Origin: Mycolicibacterium rhodesiae NBB3 | Lineage (GTDB): Bacteria; Actinomycetota; Actinomycetes; Mycobacteriales; Mycobacteriaceae | Direction: 5' to 3' | Length of the DNA: 64,000 nt | Assembly (NCBI RefSeq): GCF_000230895.2 | Contig: NC_016604.1 | Location: forward strand, 6,351,740 to 6,415,739 | Part shown: positions 25,101 to 32,924 of the stretch, one piece after another | Layout: the number at the start of each line of letters is the position of its first letter | How positions within the stretch are numbered: position 1 is the first letter of the stretch | The notes under the pieces: generated by a model | The model's input: the letters and a program-made list of their open reading frames with translations, nothing else | Database searches by the model: none | Told to the model about the DNA's origin: nothing | Translations under genes and position numbers: made by a program

Positions 25101-26261
25101 ATCCAGCTCCTCGCGGGTCGGCTCGTCGAGTTCGGAGCGCCTGCGCAGCTGGTCGACAGGATCGAGGATCAACGTAAGGGGCGTGCGGAATTCATGGCTG
25201 ATGTTGGAGAAGAACGTCGTCTTGGCGCGGTCCAGCTCGGCCAGTTCCTCTGCGCGGCGCTGCTGGTCCCGGAAGGTTCTGGCACTACCGATGCCCGACG
25301 CGATGTGCCCGGCGACGAGCGTGACGAAGTCGCGGTAGGCGTCGTCCAACGGGCGGTACCGGTTGAGCGCGGCGATCAGGAATCCGCTGGGCGTGCCGCC
25401 CTGTTGCAGCATGGGGACCGCGAGCGCTGCGGTGGGCGGGTCGTGCCAGTCGCCGGTCGGCAGGTTCGCCACTTCGCGAAGCTCCACCGACACGGTGTCG
25501 CCGTGCGCGAGTGCGTCGACCGGCCACACCGAAGCCTCGCCGGCGGGTATCCGCGAGGGAGACAGCGGATGGCCGGCGTCGATACCGCTCGAGCCGGCGA
25601 GCCTGGCGTCGCCGTTCTCGTCGAATAGGTACGTGAGCGTGAACGGGAGATCGCGGGGATTGTGACCGAGCTGGCGATCGGCGAAGGTCAGTGATTCCTC
25701 TTCGCTGCGAACAACGCTCGGATCGGACCCGAGATCTCGCAGCGTCGCCATTCGCCGCTCACCGATCACCTGCTGCGTGACTTCGCTGACCACGCACAGC
25801 ATGCCGACGACCCGATTGTCGTCGTCTCGCAGCGGACTGTACGAGAACGTGTGGTAGGTCTCCTCCTGGTATCCGGCGCGCTCCAGGAAGAGCAACAGCG
25901 CGGAGTCCCACGTGGCGACTCCGGTGGACAACACCGTGTCGATTCGCGGACCGATGTCGTCCCAGATTTCCGCCCACACCTCACGAGCCGGCCGGCCCAG
26001 CGCCCAGGGGTACTTCCGGCCCAGGGTGTCGCGCCGATACGCGTCATTACAGAAGAAGGTCAGGTCAGGTCCCCAGGCCATCCACATCGAGAACCGAGAG
26101 GACAGCAGGATGTCGACGGCCGTCTGGAGGCTCTGCGGCCATTGCGGAGGCGGCCCGAGCGGGGTGGCCTTCCAGTCGACCTCGGCGAGGTCTTTGCCGA
26201 TTTCCTTGTCCGCGCTGAAAACGGCGGCCTTGCGATCGCGCTCTCCGCCCGCCGTGGTCAT
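22125..26261 (-). CDS. Fusion of PAS, GAF, histidine kinase, receiver, PAS, SpoIIE phosphatase and RsbW-like kinase
   Basis: This 1378-aa cytoplasmic protein joins two signalling systems. Order: PAS-like sensor (about 30-165), GAF-like (about 200-330), HisKA with H-box His356 in SHEFRTP, HATPase (about 455-568, TDTGIGVAAEE and GSGIGLALVKEL), receiver (about 626-742, phospho-acceptor Asp675 in VSDVMMPR), PAS (about 755-872), a GAF-like stretch, SpoIIE/PP2C phosphatase (about 1020-1250, GGDWYD and VGDCVGHG), and an RsbW-like ATPase (about 1255-1376, GEAVANSIEHGH). The last two can dephosphorylate and phosphorylate STAS proteins and so switch a SigF-type factor. STAS genes flank it on both sides with 1-bp spacing or overlap. 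M. tuberculosis Rv1364c has a similar idea but lacks the histidine kinase and receiver. Confidence 0.92.
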   Translation of the reverse strand: MTTAGGERDRKAAVFSADKEIGKDLAEVDWKATPLGPPPQWPQSLQTAVDILLSSRFSMWMAWGPDLTFFCNDAYRRDTLGRKYPWALGRPAREVWAEIWDDIGPRIDTVLSTGVATWDSALLLFLERAGYQEETYHTFSYSPLRDDDNRVVGMLCVVSEVTQQVIGERRMATLRDLGSDPSVVRSEEESLTFADRQLGHNPRDLPFTLTYLFDENGDARLAGSSGIDAGHPLSPSRIPAGEASVWPVDALAHGDTVSVELREVANLPTGDWHDPPTAALAVPMLQQGGTPSGFLIAALNRYRPLDDAYRDFVTLVAGHIASGIGSARTFRDQQRRAEELAELDRAKTTFFSNISHEFRTPLTLILDPVDQLRRRSELDEPTREELDTVWRNGLRLTKLVNSLLDFSRIEAGRTQAQFVPVDIATVTAELASVFRSAVERAGLSLDVDCPPLDDVVYIDRDMWEKVVLNLLSNALKFTFDGRIAIGVRRENDEAVVTVTDTGIGVAAEEIPRLFERFHRIENVRARSNEGSGIGLALVKELVDLHRGSIVASSAEGVGTTFTIRLPVGMANLPANQAATTDQNRTSSAVAQPYVQEALRWIPAETGVGDAPEPHVEGAAGSDRRTRVLIADDNADMRDYLGRLLGSDGYEVEAVTDGQQALDSVRATLPDIVVSDVMMPRLDGLELVAALRSDPRTAAVPVLLLSARAGQEASIGGLQAGADDYLTKPFAAAELLARVRATVGLARMRNHHARWRTALVDSLQEAFFVCDEDGAVIEINAAFTDILGYGVEDLPYEPTYPWWPSIDEDPDAHRQMSEAFETLLRQPHGVVSVPATHRDGHRLWVTASFNHVDDPDTGRRVMVGTFRDVTAEHYAVQRESALAALNQALAQADSLGDAIRAATEEFRNVWSARRVLAVTFPADEVDPPPSEVVGSGEATTWDQLASGARDVIRARRDGELLDSPATQPGMAAIAIRHPGGVLVMFVELDERRPFTSEDHTLLTVLAGSLGQGLQRVHHFDQQRETALALQHAILGPHVSGGFAVRYQPATRPLHVGGDWYDVVNLDDGRIALIVGDCVGHGLVAATIMGQLRSACRALLLEQPSPSAALAALDRFAARLDGARCTTAFCAVLNPETGELTYSSAGHPPPILVMADRTTQLLDAAAAMPLGLPYDQTRPEASATIPPRSTLLLYTDGLIERRREPLDEGIRRATDLVQDNRDTALEGLADEIMSSLAPNGGYQDDVAVLLYRQPAPLEVEIAADVNELASSRAALRGWLTRVGVEPEQTLDVLIAVGEAVANSIEHGHREQLEGTVSLRATAFADRLHLTVVDTGKWKPSDFDPNSLRGRGIMLMRALMQDVTIEPGDSGTTVRMHTRIA

Positions 26262-26262
26262 C

Positions 26263-26616
26263 TCAAGGTCCTTCGAGCGCGGCGGGGACGGTCGGATACA
26301 ACCGAAGCACGCCGTCGAGTTTGGTGACCTCGATCGGACGGAGAACTTCCGGGTTGGACGCGGCGATGCGCACGACGACGCCCGCGGACGCTGCGCGCTC
26401 GTGGCATTCGAGGACGGCGTTCAAGCCCGCGCTGCCGAAATGCGTGACCCCTGATAGGTCGACGACAAGCAGTCGCGCAGGATGATCGACCGCTCTCTTG
26501 AGCGCGGTGTCGAGTTGGAACACGAGGGTTGCGAAACTCTCGGAATCGACCTCGCCCACGGCCGAGACCACGACGGCGTCGTCGCCGACGTCCTGATTCA
26601 CCTCGAGTAGCGCCAC
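26263..26616 (-). CDS. STAS-domain anti-sigma-factor antagonist
   Basis: This 117-aa STAS protein (VVSAVGEVDSESF; VDLSGVTHFGSAGLNAV) has its phosphorylatable serine at Ser62 in the FGSAGL turn. It stops 1 bp before the start of the fusion gene and is therefore the first member of a STAS-kinase/phosphatase-STAS operon. The two STAS proteins differ widely in sequence and may respond to the phosphatase and kinase parts differently. A SigF-like promoter lies 40 bp upstream. Confidence 0.88.
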   Translation of the reverse strand: MALLEVNQDVGDDAVVVSAVGEVDSESFATLVFQLDTALKRAVDHPARLLVVDLSGVTHFGSAGLNAVLECHERAASAGVVVRIAASNPEVLRPIEVTKLDGVLRLYPTVPAALEGP

Positions 26617-26656
26617 GTCTCCAAACCTGTTGCTCGCCTAATGGTTGGAAGAGCCA

Positions 26657-26682
26657 GTACCCAATTTGGCCTCTGACCACAC
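26657..26682 (-). promoter_or_regulatory. SigF-like promoter before the STAS-fusion operon
   Basis: On the minus strand: GTGT (26682-26679), 16 bp, GGGTAC (26662-26657). The -10 matches the SigF consensus; the -35 has one mismatch (GTGT for GTTT). It is 40 bp from the STAS start at 26616 and would place the regulators under the sigma factor they may control. Confidence 0.45.
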
Positions 26683-26684
26683 CA

Positions 26685-27362
26685 TTAGTGATCTACGCCG
26701 CGATCGATGCGCTCATGCGCGGTCAGCAGCAGGTGGTCGAATTCCCGCCGCAGATCCTCCGGCTGGTATTCGATGCCGGAGAGCTCGGCCACGATCTGCG
26801 TTGCGAGCGCACGCACTTTGGTGTTCGTGTGCTGCGACCGCCAGAGCAACAACTCGAACGCCGCGTTGGCGTCGATGCGATAGACGAGCATCAGAGCGCC
26901 CTTGGCCTGTTCGATGGCGGCGCGCGACTCCAGCAGCTCCGGAAGTGAGGCGTCGAGGGCTTGTCGGTGGGTCTGATCGAAGGTGTCGGTCAGGTCGATG
27001 TAGTAGCCCTCGGTTCCCACGACCGCACCGTCGTCGTCGAGCATGCGGTCAGCGAGCACGATGACGGTGTGCACTCGGCCACCGGTGTCGATGAAGCGGT
27101 GCCGGCTCGAGAGCGATGAGCGGGAGTGCAGCGCGTGATCGAGTGCATCTTGGACGTGTTGTCGGTCGTCGGGGTGCTTGTGGGAGAGCAGCAGTTCGGT
27201 GGTCGGCGCAACCTCCCCGGGCTCGTAGCCGTGCATGCGGGCGACCTCGTCGGACCATTCCCATCTCTGCCCGACGAACCAAAAGCGGAAGCTGCCGACG
27301 TGGAGGTCCGGCGAGACCAGGGCCGATCGCTCACCGCGAGGCGCGTCGCCGGGGTGGTGCAT
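26685..27362 (-). CDS. PAS-ANTAR domain regulator
   Basis: The 225-aa protein combines a PAS sensor (about 20-130, WEWSDEVARMHGYEPGEV, then SSRHRFIDTGGRVHTVIVLAD) with an ANTAR RNA-binding domain (about 140-195, RAAIEQAKGALMLVYRID, then AFELLLWRSQHTNTKVR). ANTAR proteins bind twin hairpins in mRNA leaders and prevent termination. The PAS pocket probably senses a small ligand. It lies directly upstream of the STAS-fusion operon on the same strand. A close paralogue is encoded at 38733. Confidence 0.9.
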   Translation of the reverse strand: MHHPGDAPRGERSALVSPDLHVGSFRFWFVGQRWEWSDEVARMHGYEPGEVAPTTELLLSHKHPDDRQHVQDALDHALHSRSSLSSRHRFIDTGGRVHTVIVLADRMLDDDGAVVGTEGYYIDLTDTFDQTHRQALDASLPELLESRAAIEQAKGALMLVYRIDANAAFELLLWRSQHTNTKVRALATQIVAELSGIEYQPEDLRREFDHLLLTAHERIDRGVDH

Positions 27363-27453
27363 CGACCGATCATCGCATTTGGATGCTCATCCCGATAGAG
27401 ATTGACAGCGACGTCAGACTCGCTACCGGGCTGTTTGCCCCTAAGCTCATGGC

Positions 27454-28095
27454 GTGCGCCACGCATTCCATCAGCAGCTCGACGACCTGATCGTCGGGAT
27501 CGCCGACATGTGCGGCGCGGCAGGCCAGGCGATGGAAGCGGCGACCCAGGCTCTGCTGCAGGCCGACCTATTGCTTGCCGAACAGGTGATCACCGACCAC
27601 GAGCTCATCGTGCAGAAAGCCAGGACAACCGAGGAACAGGCGCTGACCGTCCTCGCGTTGCAGGCGCCCGTGGCGGGAGACCTGCGCGCGGTGGTGAGCG
27701 CACTGAAGAACATCGCCGATGTCGACCGGATGGCGGCACTGGCATTGCACGTCGCGAAGCTGACCCGCAGACGTCATCCGGAGAAGGTGCTGCCGGAGGA
27801 GGTCAACGGCTACTTCACCGAGATGGGCCGTATCGCTGTCGATATGGGGAGCAATGTGAAGCAGGTCGTGCTCTCCGAGGACACCCATCGCGCAGAACAG
27901 CTTGCGGATGACGACGACGATATGGACAACCTGCACCGCCATCTGTTCACGGTGCTCATGGACAGGGAGTGGAAACACGGCGTGGCCGCCGCCGTCGACG
28001 TCACGCTGCTCGGCCGCTATTACGAGCGGTTCGCCGATCATGCGGTCGAGATCGGCCGCCGGGTCATCTTCTCGGCCACGGGCGAATCCGCCTGA
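27454..28095 (+). CDS. phoU: PhoU-family phosphate-signalling protein
   Basis: This 213-aa all-helical protein has two PhoU repeats, each with the metal-binding E/D-x3-D pattern: LQAPVAGDLRAVVSALKNIADVD (in part) and LGRYYERFADHAVEIGRR. PhoU links the Pst phosphate transporter with the PhoR-type sensor kinase and restrains the phosphate response. The start is a GTG; TTGACA lies at 27402-27407 upstream. No pst, phoR or phoP gene is in the window, so it is an orphan copy like mycobacterial PhoY proteins. It is divergent from the PAS-ANTAR gene. Confidence 0.9.
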   Translation: MRHAFHQQLDDLIVGIADMCGAAGQAMEAATQALLQADLLLAEQVITDHELIVQKARTTEEQALTVLALQAPVAGDLRAVVSALKNIADVDRMAALALHVAKLTRRRHPEKVLPEEVNGYFTEMGRIAVDMGSNVKQVVLSEDTHRAEQLADDDDDMDNLHRHLFTVLMDREWKHGVAAAVDVTLLGRYYERFADHAVEIGRRVIFSATGESA

Positions 28096-28112
28096 CGCCC
28101 ACCGCCACGAGA

Positions 28113-28850
28113 TCAGACGGCGGCGGGACTCTCTGGGGCGCGTCGCCGTATCCGCTCCCACGGCCAGGTGATCAAGGCCCACACGACGAGGACGATGGCG
28201 ACCTCGATGAGCAGGTACACCGGCCACGGACCGAGGAAGTCCAGCACCGACGCGGTAGGCGGTTTGCCGTTGAGGTAGCCGTAATTGGTGCCGACGATCG
28301 CGTTGAAGGTGAACGTGAAGGCACCCCAGACCAGCGTTGCGATGATCGCGAACCGGTAGTCACGCCAGCTTGGACGCATACCTCTGCCCCACGTCAGATA
28401 GATGGCCGCCCACACGACAAGGACGTGCAGCGCGAAGAAGGTGACGAAGAGATGGTGGGGGAAGTCCGGCGACCCTTCTTCGGCGGTGCCGACGTCGGGT
28501 GTGATGAGCGCCTGTGAGCTGAGCACGAGGCACCAGTAGTACGTGAGTACGAAGGCCCAATGCCGTTGCGTCCACAGTGCATAGATCGAAATGAGTTCGG
28601 CGACATCGCACAACTGCAGCGGTATCGAGGTGTCGAGGACGGGTCTGATCAGCTTGTAGGTCAGCGCCACCAGGAACATCACCGCGATCACCACCGCGAA
28701 GCCCCGACCGAAGCGTTTGGCCTGGGCTTCAGTCTGCCGACGCCCGCCCCAGATGAGCAGAGCAGCGCCTATCGCGAAGACCGCGAGCACCACCAGGTGT
28801 GACGGCCCGTACGCCACGAACTCTCGCTGTGCTGCCAACAGCTCCATCAC
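28113..28850 (-). CDS. YwaF/TIGR02206-type integral membrane protein
   Basis: The 245-aa product has six to seven hydrophobic helices. Landmarks are PSHLVVLAVFAIGAALLIWG near the start, LQLCDVAELISIYALW, and the conserved NAIVGTNYGYLNGKPP before the last helix, which is diagnostic for the TIGR02206/YwaF family. The function of that family is not established. The gene converges on phoU with a 17-bp gap. Confidence 0.85.
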   Translation of the reverse strand: MMELLAAQREFVAYGPSHLVVLAVFAIGAALLIWGGRRQTEAQAKRFGRGFAVVIAVMFLVALTYKLIRPVLDTSIPLQLCDVAELISIYALWTQRHWAFVLTYYWCLVLSSQALITPDVGTAEEGSPDFPHHLFVTFFALHVLVVWAAIYLTWGRGMRPSWRDYRFAIIATLVWGAFTFTFNAIVGTNYGYLNGKPPTASVLDFLGPWPVYLLIEVAIVLVVWALITWPWERIRRRAPESPAAV

Positions 28851-28952
28851 GTCCCCCGTCTCGTTGCGCCCTGGGTGCGTTCGGGCGGGCGGTGGCCGGA
28901 CTTACCGGGAATCGACCCCGCTACAGAATAGGCGCACAAGCTCTACGTTCGC

Positions 28953-29366
28953 TCACGCTGCGGGTTCGTATCGCAACATGGTGACGTCATGCTCGGGGTA
29001 GTCGAAGAAGACAGGGCGCACCCGCATGCCGATTTGCAGGTCGGCCGGATCGACGTTGACCATTTCGGTGGAGAAGCGCGGCCCCTCGTCCCATTCGACG
29101 ATGGCCAGGAGCTGCGGCACGGCGTCGGCGAAATGGGGTCCGACGGGCCGGCGGGCGACCGTGAAGGAGTACAGCGTGCCCATGCCCGAGATCTCGCGCC
29201 ACTCCAGGTCACCCGCCAGTGTCCGGGGCGCGCGCACCCGAGGGTAGAACACCCAGGCGTCGCTCGAAGGCGAGTACTGAATCCGAATCTTGTGTTCACC
29301 CAATGCATCCCAGAATGGTGCCGTCGTCGGGGTTTTCACCGGCATGGGCCGTTCGAAGGTCGTCAT
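28953..29366 (-). CDS. DUF35 OB-fold protein without the zinc-ribbon cysteines
   Basis: The 137-aa protein has the DUF35 layout: an N-terminal helix (FWDALGEHKIRIQ), a zinc-ribbon region and an OB-fold (GTLYSFTVARRPVGP, then LLAIVEWDEGPR, then IGMRVRPVFFD). Ordinary members carry two CxxC pairs after the helix. Here that region (YSPSSDAWVFYPRVRAP, residues 31-47) has no cysteine. DUF35 proteins pair with thiolase-like enzymes to bind acyl-CoA, as in steroid-side-chain aldolases. This gene follows a thiolase-like gene by 1 bp, which fits. Loss of zinc binding should not affect the OB-fold. Confidence 0.88.
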   Translation of the reverse strand: MTTFERPMPVKTPTTAPFWDALGEHKIRIQYSPSSDAWVFYPRVRAPRTLAGDLEWREISGMGTLYSFTVARRPVGPHFADAVPQLLAIVEWDEGPRFSTEMVNVDPADLQIGMRVRPVFFDYPEHDVTMLRYEPAA

Positions 29367-29367
29367 A

Positions 29368-30576
29368 TCAGTCCCCCTCGAGGATGAGCGTGGTCTGCTC
29401 GGACAGGATTCCGCCGTTGCCCGAGACGAATGCGCGATGGCAGTCGCGGACTTGAGCCTCGCCGGCGCGCCCCATGATCTGGCGGGTGGCGTCGCATACG
29501 TGGTGCATGCCCCCCGCCAGACCGGCCTGGCCGAATCCGAGCTGACCGCCGGCGGTGTTGAGCGGGAAGTCGCCGCGGAAGGTCAGGTCGTGGTCGGTGA
29601 CGAAGGCCATGCCCTTGCCCTTCTCGCAGAACCCGGCGTCCTCGAGGCTGAGCAGCACCGTGATCGTGTAGCAGTCGTAGATCGACACCATGTCCATGTC
29701 GGCGCGCTGCAGGCTAGTCATACCGAACGCCGTGTCGGCGGCCCTGGCGATCGGCGTCTGGAGAAGGTCCTGCGCGTAGGTCGGGGTCTTGAACGGGACG
29801 TGTTCGCCGAATCCCCTGATCCACACGGGCCGGTTGCGTGACCGTTTGGCGACGTCGGAATTCGCCACCACGACGGCCGCACCGCCGACGCACGGCATGA
29901 CGATCTCCAGCATGTGCAGCGGGTCGGCGATCACCGGACTTGCCAGCACGTCGTCGACGGTCAGGCGCTTGTCCTTCCAGATGGCGCCCTCGGTGTGATT
30001 GGCATTGAACCGCTGGTCCACCACGATCTTGGCCATCGCGCGTTCGTCGTAGCCATAAACCGCGCCGTAACGCTGCGCGACCTGACCATAGGGTCCATTC
30101 TGACCGAGGTTGCCGTATGGAATCTCGAATTCGGCTTGCGGCGAACCGTATTGGTTGCTCGACGAACCGAAGAACACGGCGTCGACCAACGGCTTGGGCT
30201 TCTTCTCAGACATCGGGGTGATGTAGCGCGACGGCAACGTACAGAGAACGACGTCGCAGAGCCCGAGTTCGATCGCGGCGGCGGCACGCCACACCATCCC
30301 GGCCGCGCTCGCACCACCAAGGTCGACGAGTTCGGCGAAATTCGCGTCGACGCCCAAGTATTCGGCCACCGTGGAGGGTACGAAGATCTCCGACTCGCCC
30401 AGATGCGAGGTGACGATCCCGTTTACCGATTCAGCCGAGACGCCGGCATCGTCGAGCGCGGCGGCGGACAGTTCGGCCCACTGCTCGATGGTGAAGGGCG
30501 CCGGCGTCGCCTTGTTCATCCGTTCCGGCGGCAACTCGACGTAGCCGACGATCGCCGCTTCTCCGCGTAAACCCAT
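29368..30576 (-). CDS. Thiolase-like (SCP-x/Ltp type) protein
   Basis: The 402-aa protein is a thiolase-superfamily member closest to lipid-transfer or Ltp2-like enzymes. The usual nucleophile region reads GGASAAGM (87-94), without cysteine, so Claisen condensation or classic thiolysis is unlikely. The conserved YDCYTITVL (about 316-324) and LNTAGGQLGFGQAGLAGGMHH (in part) are typical of Ltp-type proteins, which can act as retro-aldolases with a DUF35 partner. The neighbouring DUF35 gene supports that reading. The start (MGLRGEAAIVGY) is 32 bp after the acyl-CoA dehydrogenase stop. Confidence 0.87.
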   Translation of the reverse strand: MGLRGEAAIVGYVELPPERMNKATPAPFTIEQWAELSAAALDDAGVSAESVNGIVTSHLGESEIFVPSTVAEYLGVDANFAELVDLGGASAAGMVWRAAAAIELGLCDVVLCTLPSRYITPMSEKKPKPLVDAVFFGSSSNQYGSPQAEFEIPYGNLGQNGPYGQVAQRYGAVYGYDERAMAKIVVDQRFNANHTEGAIWKDKRLTVDDVLASPVIADPLHMLEIVMPCVGGAAVVVANSDVAKRSRNRPVWIRGFGEHVPFKTPTYAQDLLQTPIARAADTAFGMTSLQRADMDMVSIYDCYTITVLLSLEDAGFCEKGKGMAFVTDHDLTFRGDFPLNTAGGQLGFGQAGLAGGMHHVCDATRQIMGRAGEAQVRDCHRAFVSGNGGILSEQTTLILEGD

Positions 30577-30608
30577 GCCGTATCTCGATTCTCGCTCGTT
30601 CTGGGTGC

Positions 30609-32831
30609 TTACTTGCGAGGCAGGCCCATGATCATCTGGGCGATGATGTTCAGCTGTATCTGCCGGGTGCCGCCACCGATCAACTCGGCGGGAAGCCGCA
30701 GGTACGGTGCGACGATCGCGGGCTCCGACCGCTCGACCATCGCGAGTGGACCCGCCAGTTCGAGGGTGGCCTTGAACGTGCGGCGCAGCATGATGCTGGT
30801 GGCCACCTTCGCGATGCTCGACGCGGGCCCCGCGCTTTGCCCGTCGAGCAGGCGGATCGTCTCGCGCACGCCGAGGGCTTTGATGGCATTGGTGTACGCG
30901 TCGAGTTCGCCTAATGCGCGGACCACGGCGTCCTGGTCGGGTCCACGTTGCGCGGCGAGGCGCCGCAGCGCGATCGCGCGGTCGATGTTCACATACGCAC
31001 CGATCGCGACCCGCTCCTGCGCCATCGTCGCGATCGCCAGACTCCATCCGTCCGTCGGGCCTCCGAGCAACATCTCGTCGGGGACGAAGACGTCGGCGAG
31101 GAAGACTTCGTTGAAGTGCGGATCGCGATCTGCGGTCTTGATCGGCTGGATTTCGACACCGTCGGCCCGCATGTCGATGATGAAGTAGCCGATTCCCTTG
31201 TGCTTCGGAGCATCCGGATCCGTCCTGGCGAGCAAGGCGCCGTAGTCGGCGTATTGCGCCGAGGACGTCCAGATCTTGTGGCCGTTGATTCGCCAACCGC
31301 CGTCGACCTTGACCGCACGGGTGCTCAACGCCGCGAGATCGGATCCGGCGCCCGGCTCGCTGAACAGCTGGCACCAGAGCAGCTCACCGCGTTGAGTCGG
31401 CGGGATCAATTGCTGCTGAACAACTTCCGATCCTGAGCTGATGATCGACGGCAGGACCCATTCGGCGATATTGAGAGAAGGCCGCACCAGCTCGGGCCGT
31501 TTGGCGAATTCGTCGTCGATGATCAGCTGCTGTAACGGCGTCGCGCCGAGGCCCCACGGCGGTGGCCAGTGCGGCGCCATCAGCCCGGCGTCGGCGATCA
31601 ATGTGCGCTGGGGTCCGCTCGCCAGGTGGTCGTAGTCCCCCAGCGGGCTCGGCTTGTCGTTGACCAGTCCGAGCGCCTCGTCCAGCACCGCGGCGATCCC
31701 CGCGCGGAAGTCCGCTTCCGCCTCACCGATTTTCACCGTCATGTCGCGAACATGCGTCTTGCTCAGCTCGCCCAGACGTCGCGACCAGCCGGTGATAGGT
31801 CCCATCGACGCGGCAAGGCTCGTGGCGCGCCGCCAGTACAGGTGCACGTCGTGTTCCCATGTGAACCCGATGGCGCCGAACATGGTCAAAGCGTCGAGCA
31901 ACAGTTCGGGCGCAGGCGCGACGGCCATGATCGCGGCACCCGCGGCGGCCAGTTGCCGCTGCTCCGGCGCTTCGGCCACGGCGCGCACCGCGTCCCACGC
32001 GGCCGCTGCGGCGAGCTCACTGTTCACGAGCAGCATCGCCGCTTCGTGTTGAAGCGCCTGAAAGGTGCCGATGGGCTTGCCGAATTGCTCCCGCGTGCGC
32101 AGGTGCTCAGTGACCGCGTCCACGGCCCATTGCAGTGTTCCGGCGGAGGCGCACGCCGACAGTGCGACGGTGATATCCCATGCCGCGTCGTCATCAATAC
32201 CATTGAGCACCAATGCTTCCGGGACGACATGATCGGCCAGGCGCAGCATGCCGACGTCGATGGTCAGGTCGGTGCCGTCGCGCTGCTCTACCGATGCCGA
32301 GGCGACCTCGGGATCGAGGACGAACCACAATGTCTCACCATCGTCGCGTCGCGCTGCCGCCAGGATCACCGCTGCCGAACGGACGCCGAGGACGTCACCC
32401 GACGCACCCGTCACGCGCCATCCACCGTCGGTTGCGGTGGCGGACAGGTCCCCGGATTCCGGCAGTACGACGGTCGCGGTGGCTCCGGCGGCAAGTTCGC
32501 TCAACAGCTTTGCGGCCGCCATGTCATCGACCGAGAGGACGATGGCGCCGGCGATCACCGTTGGCAGCAGCGGCCCTGGAAGCAGTGCGGCGGACGCGGA
32601 CTCGATGACGCAGGCGGCATCGAGCAGCGAACCACCCTGTCCACCAACGCCGTCGGGCAGGTGGACAGCGTGAAAGCCGTGAGAAACCAGGTCATTCCAC
32701 CACTTCGGCAGCGCTCCTTCAGCGAGCGCCTCGAAGGAATCACGGGTCTGGTCAACGGCCGCATGTCGCGCCGCGAAGCGGCCCACCGCCTCTTGCAGTT
32801 GACCCTGTTCCGGGGTGAGCCCGATGGGCAC
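30609..32831 (-). CDS. Double-length (tandem) acyl-CoA dehydrogenase
   Basis: About 740 aa, twice the usual acyl-CoA dehydrogenase. The N-half (to about 370) has the fold and the REQFGKPIGTFQALQH segment but a divergent FAD site. The C-half (about 375 to the end) has LWCQLFSEPGAGSDLA, INGHKIWTSSAQYADY, and ends GGGTRQIQLNIIAQ, all strongly conserved. Steroid and sterol acyl-CoA dehydrogenases of actinobacteria are often alpha2beta2 heterotetramers; this looks like both subunits in one chain. The start is set at the GTG at 32831 (GAAAGG 8 bp upstream). The ATG at 32852 would abut the operator with no leader. It heads an operon with thiolase-like and DUF35 genes. Confidence 0.88.
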   Translation of the reverse strand: MPIGLTPEQGQLQEAVGRFAARHAAVDQTRDSFEALAEGALPKWWNDLVSHGFHAVHLPDGVGGQGGSLLDAACVIESASAALLPGPLLPTVIAGAIVLSVDDMAAAKLLSELAAGATATVVLPESGDLSATATDGGWRVTGASGDVLGVRSAAVILAAARRDDGETLWFVLDPEVASASVEQRDGTDLTIDVGMLRLADHVVPEALVLNGIDDDAAWDITVALSACASAGTLQWAVDAVTEHLRTREQFGKPIGTFQALQHEAAMLLVNSELAAAAAWDAVRAVAEAPEQRQLAAAGAAIMAVAPAPELLLDALTMFGAIGFTWEHDVHLYWRRATSLAASMGPITGWSRRLGELSKTHVRDMTVKIGEAEADFRAGIAAVLDEALGLVNDKPSPLGDYDHLASGPQRTLIADAGLMAPHWPPPWGLGATPLQQLIIDDEFAKRPELVRPSLNIAEWVLPSIISSGSEVVQQQLIPPTQRGELLWCQLFSEPGAGSDLAALSTRAVKVDGGWRINGHKIWTSSAQYADYGALLARTDPDAPKHKGIGYFIIDMRADGVEIQPIKTADRDPHFNEVFLADVFVPDEMLLGGPTDGWSLAIATMAQERVAIGAYVNIDRAIALRRLAAQRGPDQDAVVRALGELDAYTNAIKALGVRETIRLLDGQSAGPASSIAKVATSIMLRRTFKATLELAGPLAMVERSEPAIVAPYLRLPAELIGGGTRQIQLNIIAQMIMGLPRK

Positions 32832-32852
32832 CGTCGCGCCGCCTTTCATCAA

Positions 32853-32876
32853 ACAAGACGGACCGTCTCGTCTTGT
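32853..32876. promoter_or_regulatory. Operator between the divergent ACAD operon and TetR gene
   Basis: ACAAGACG (32853-32860) and CGTCTTGT (32869-32876) form a perfect inverted repeat around 8 bp. A second dyad, AGACGG-A-CCGTCT (32856-32868), overlaps it. The 24-bp double palindrome lies between the ACAD operon and the TetR gene and is very likely the binding site of that TetR protein. Confidence 0.78.
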
Positions 32877-32924
32877 GGCAGACTACGGGCTGTCCGCCGC
32901 ACCGGCAACCGAGGAATGCGTCAC

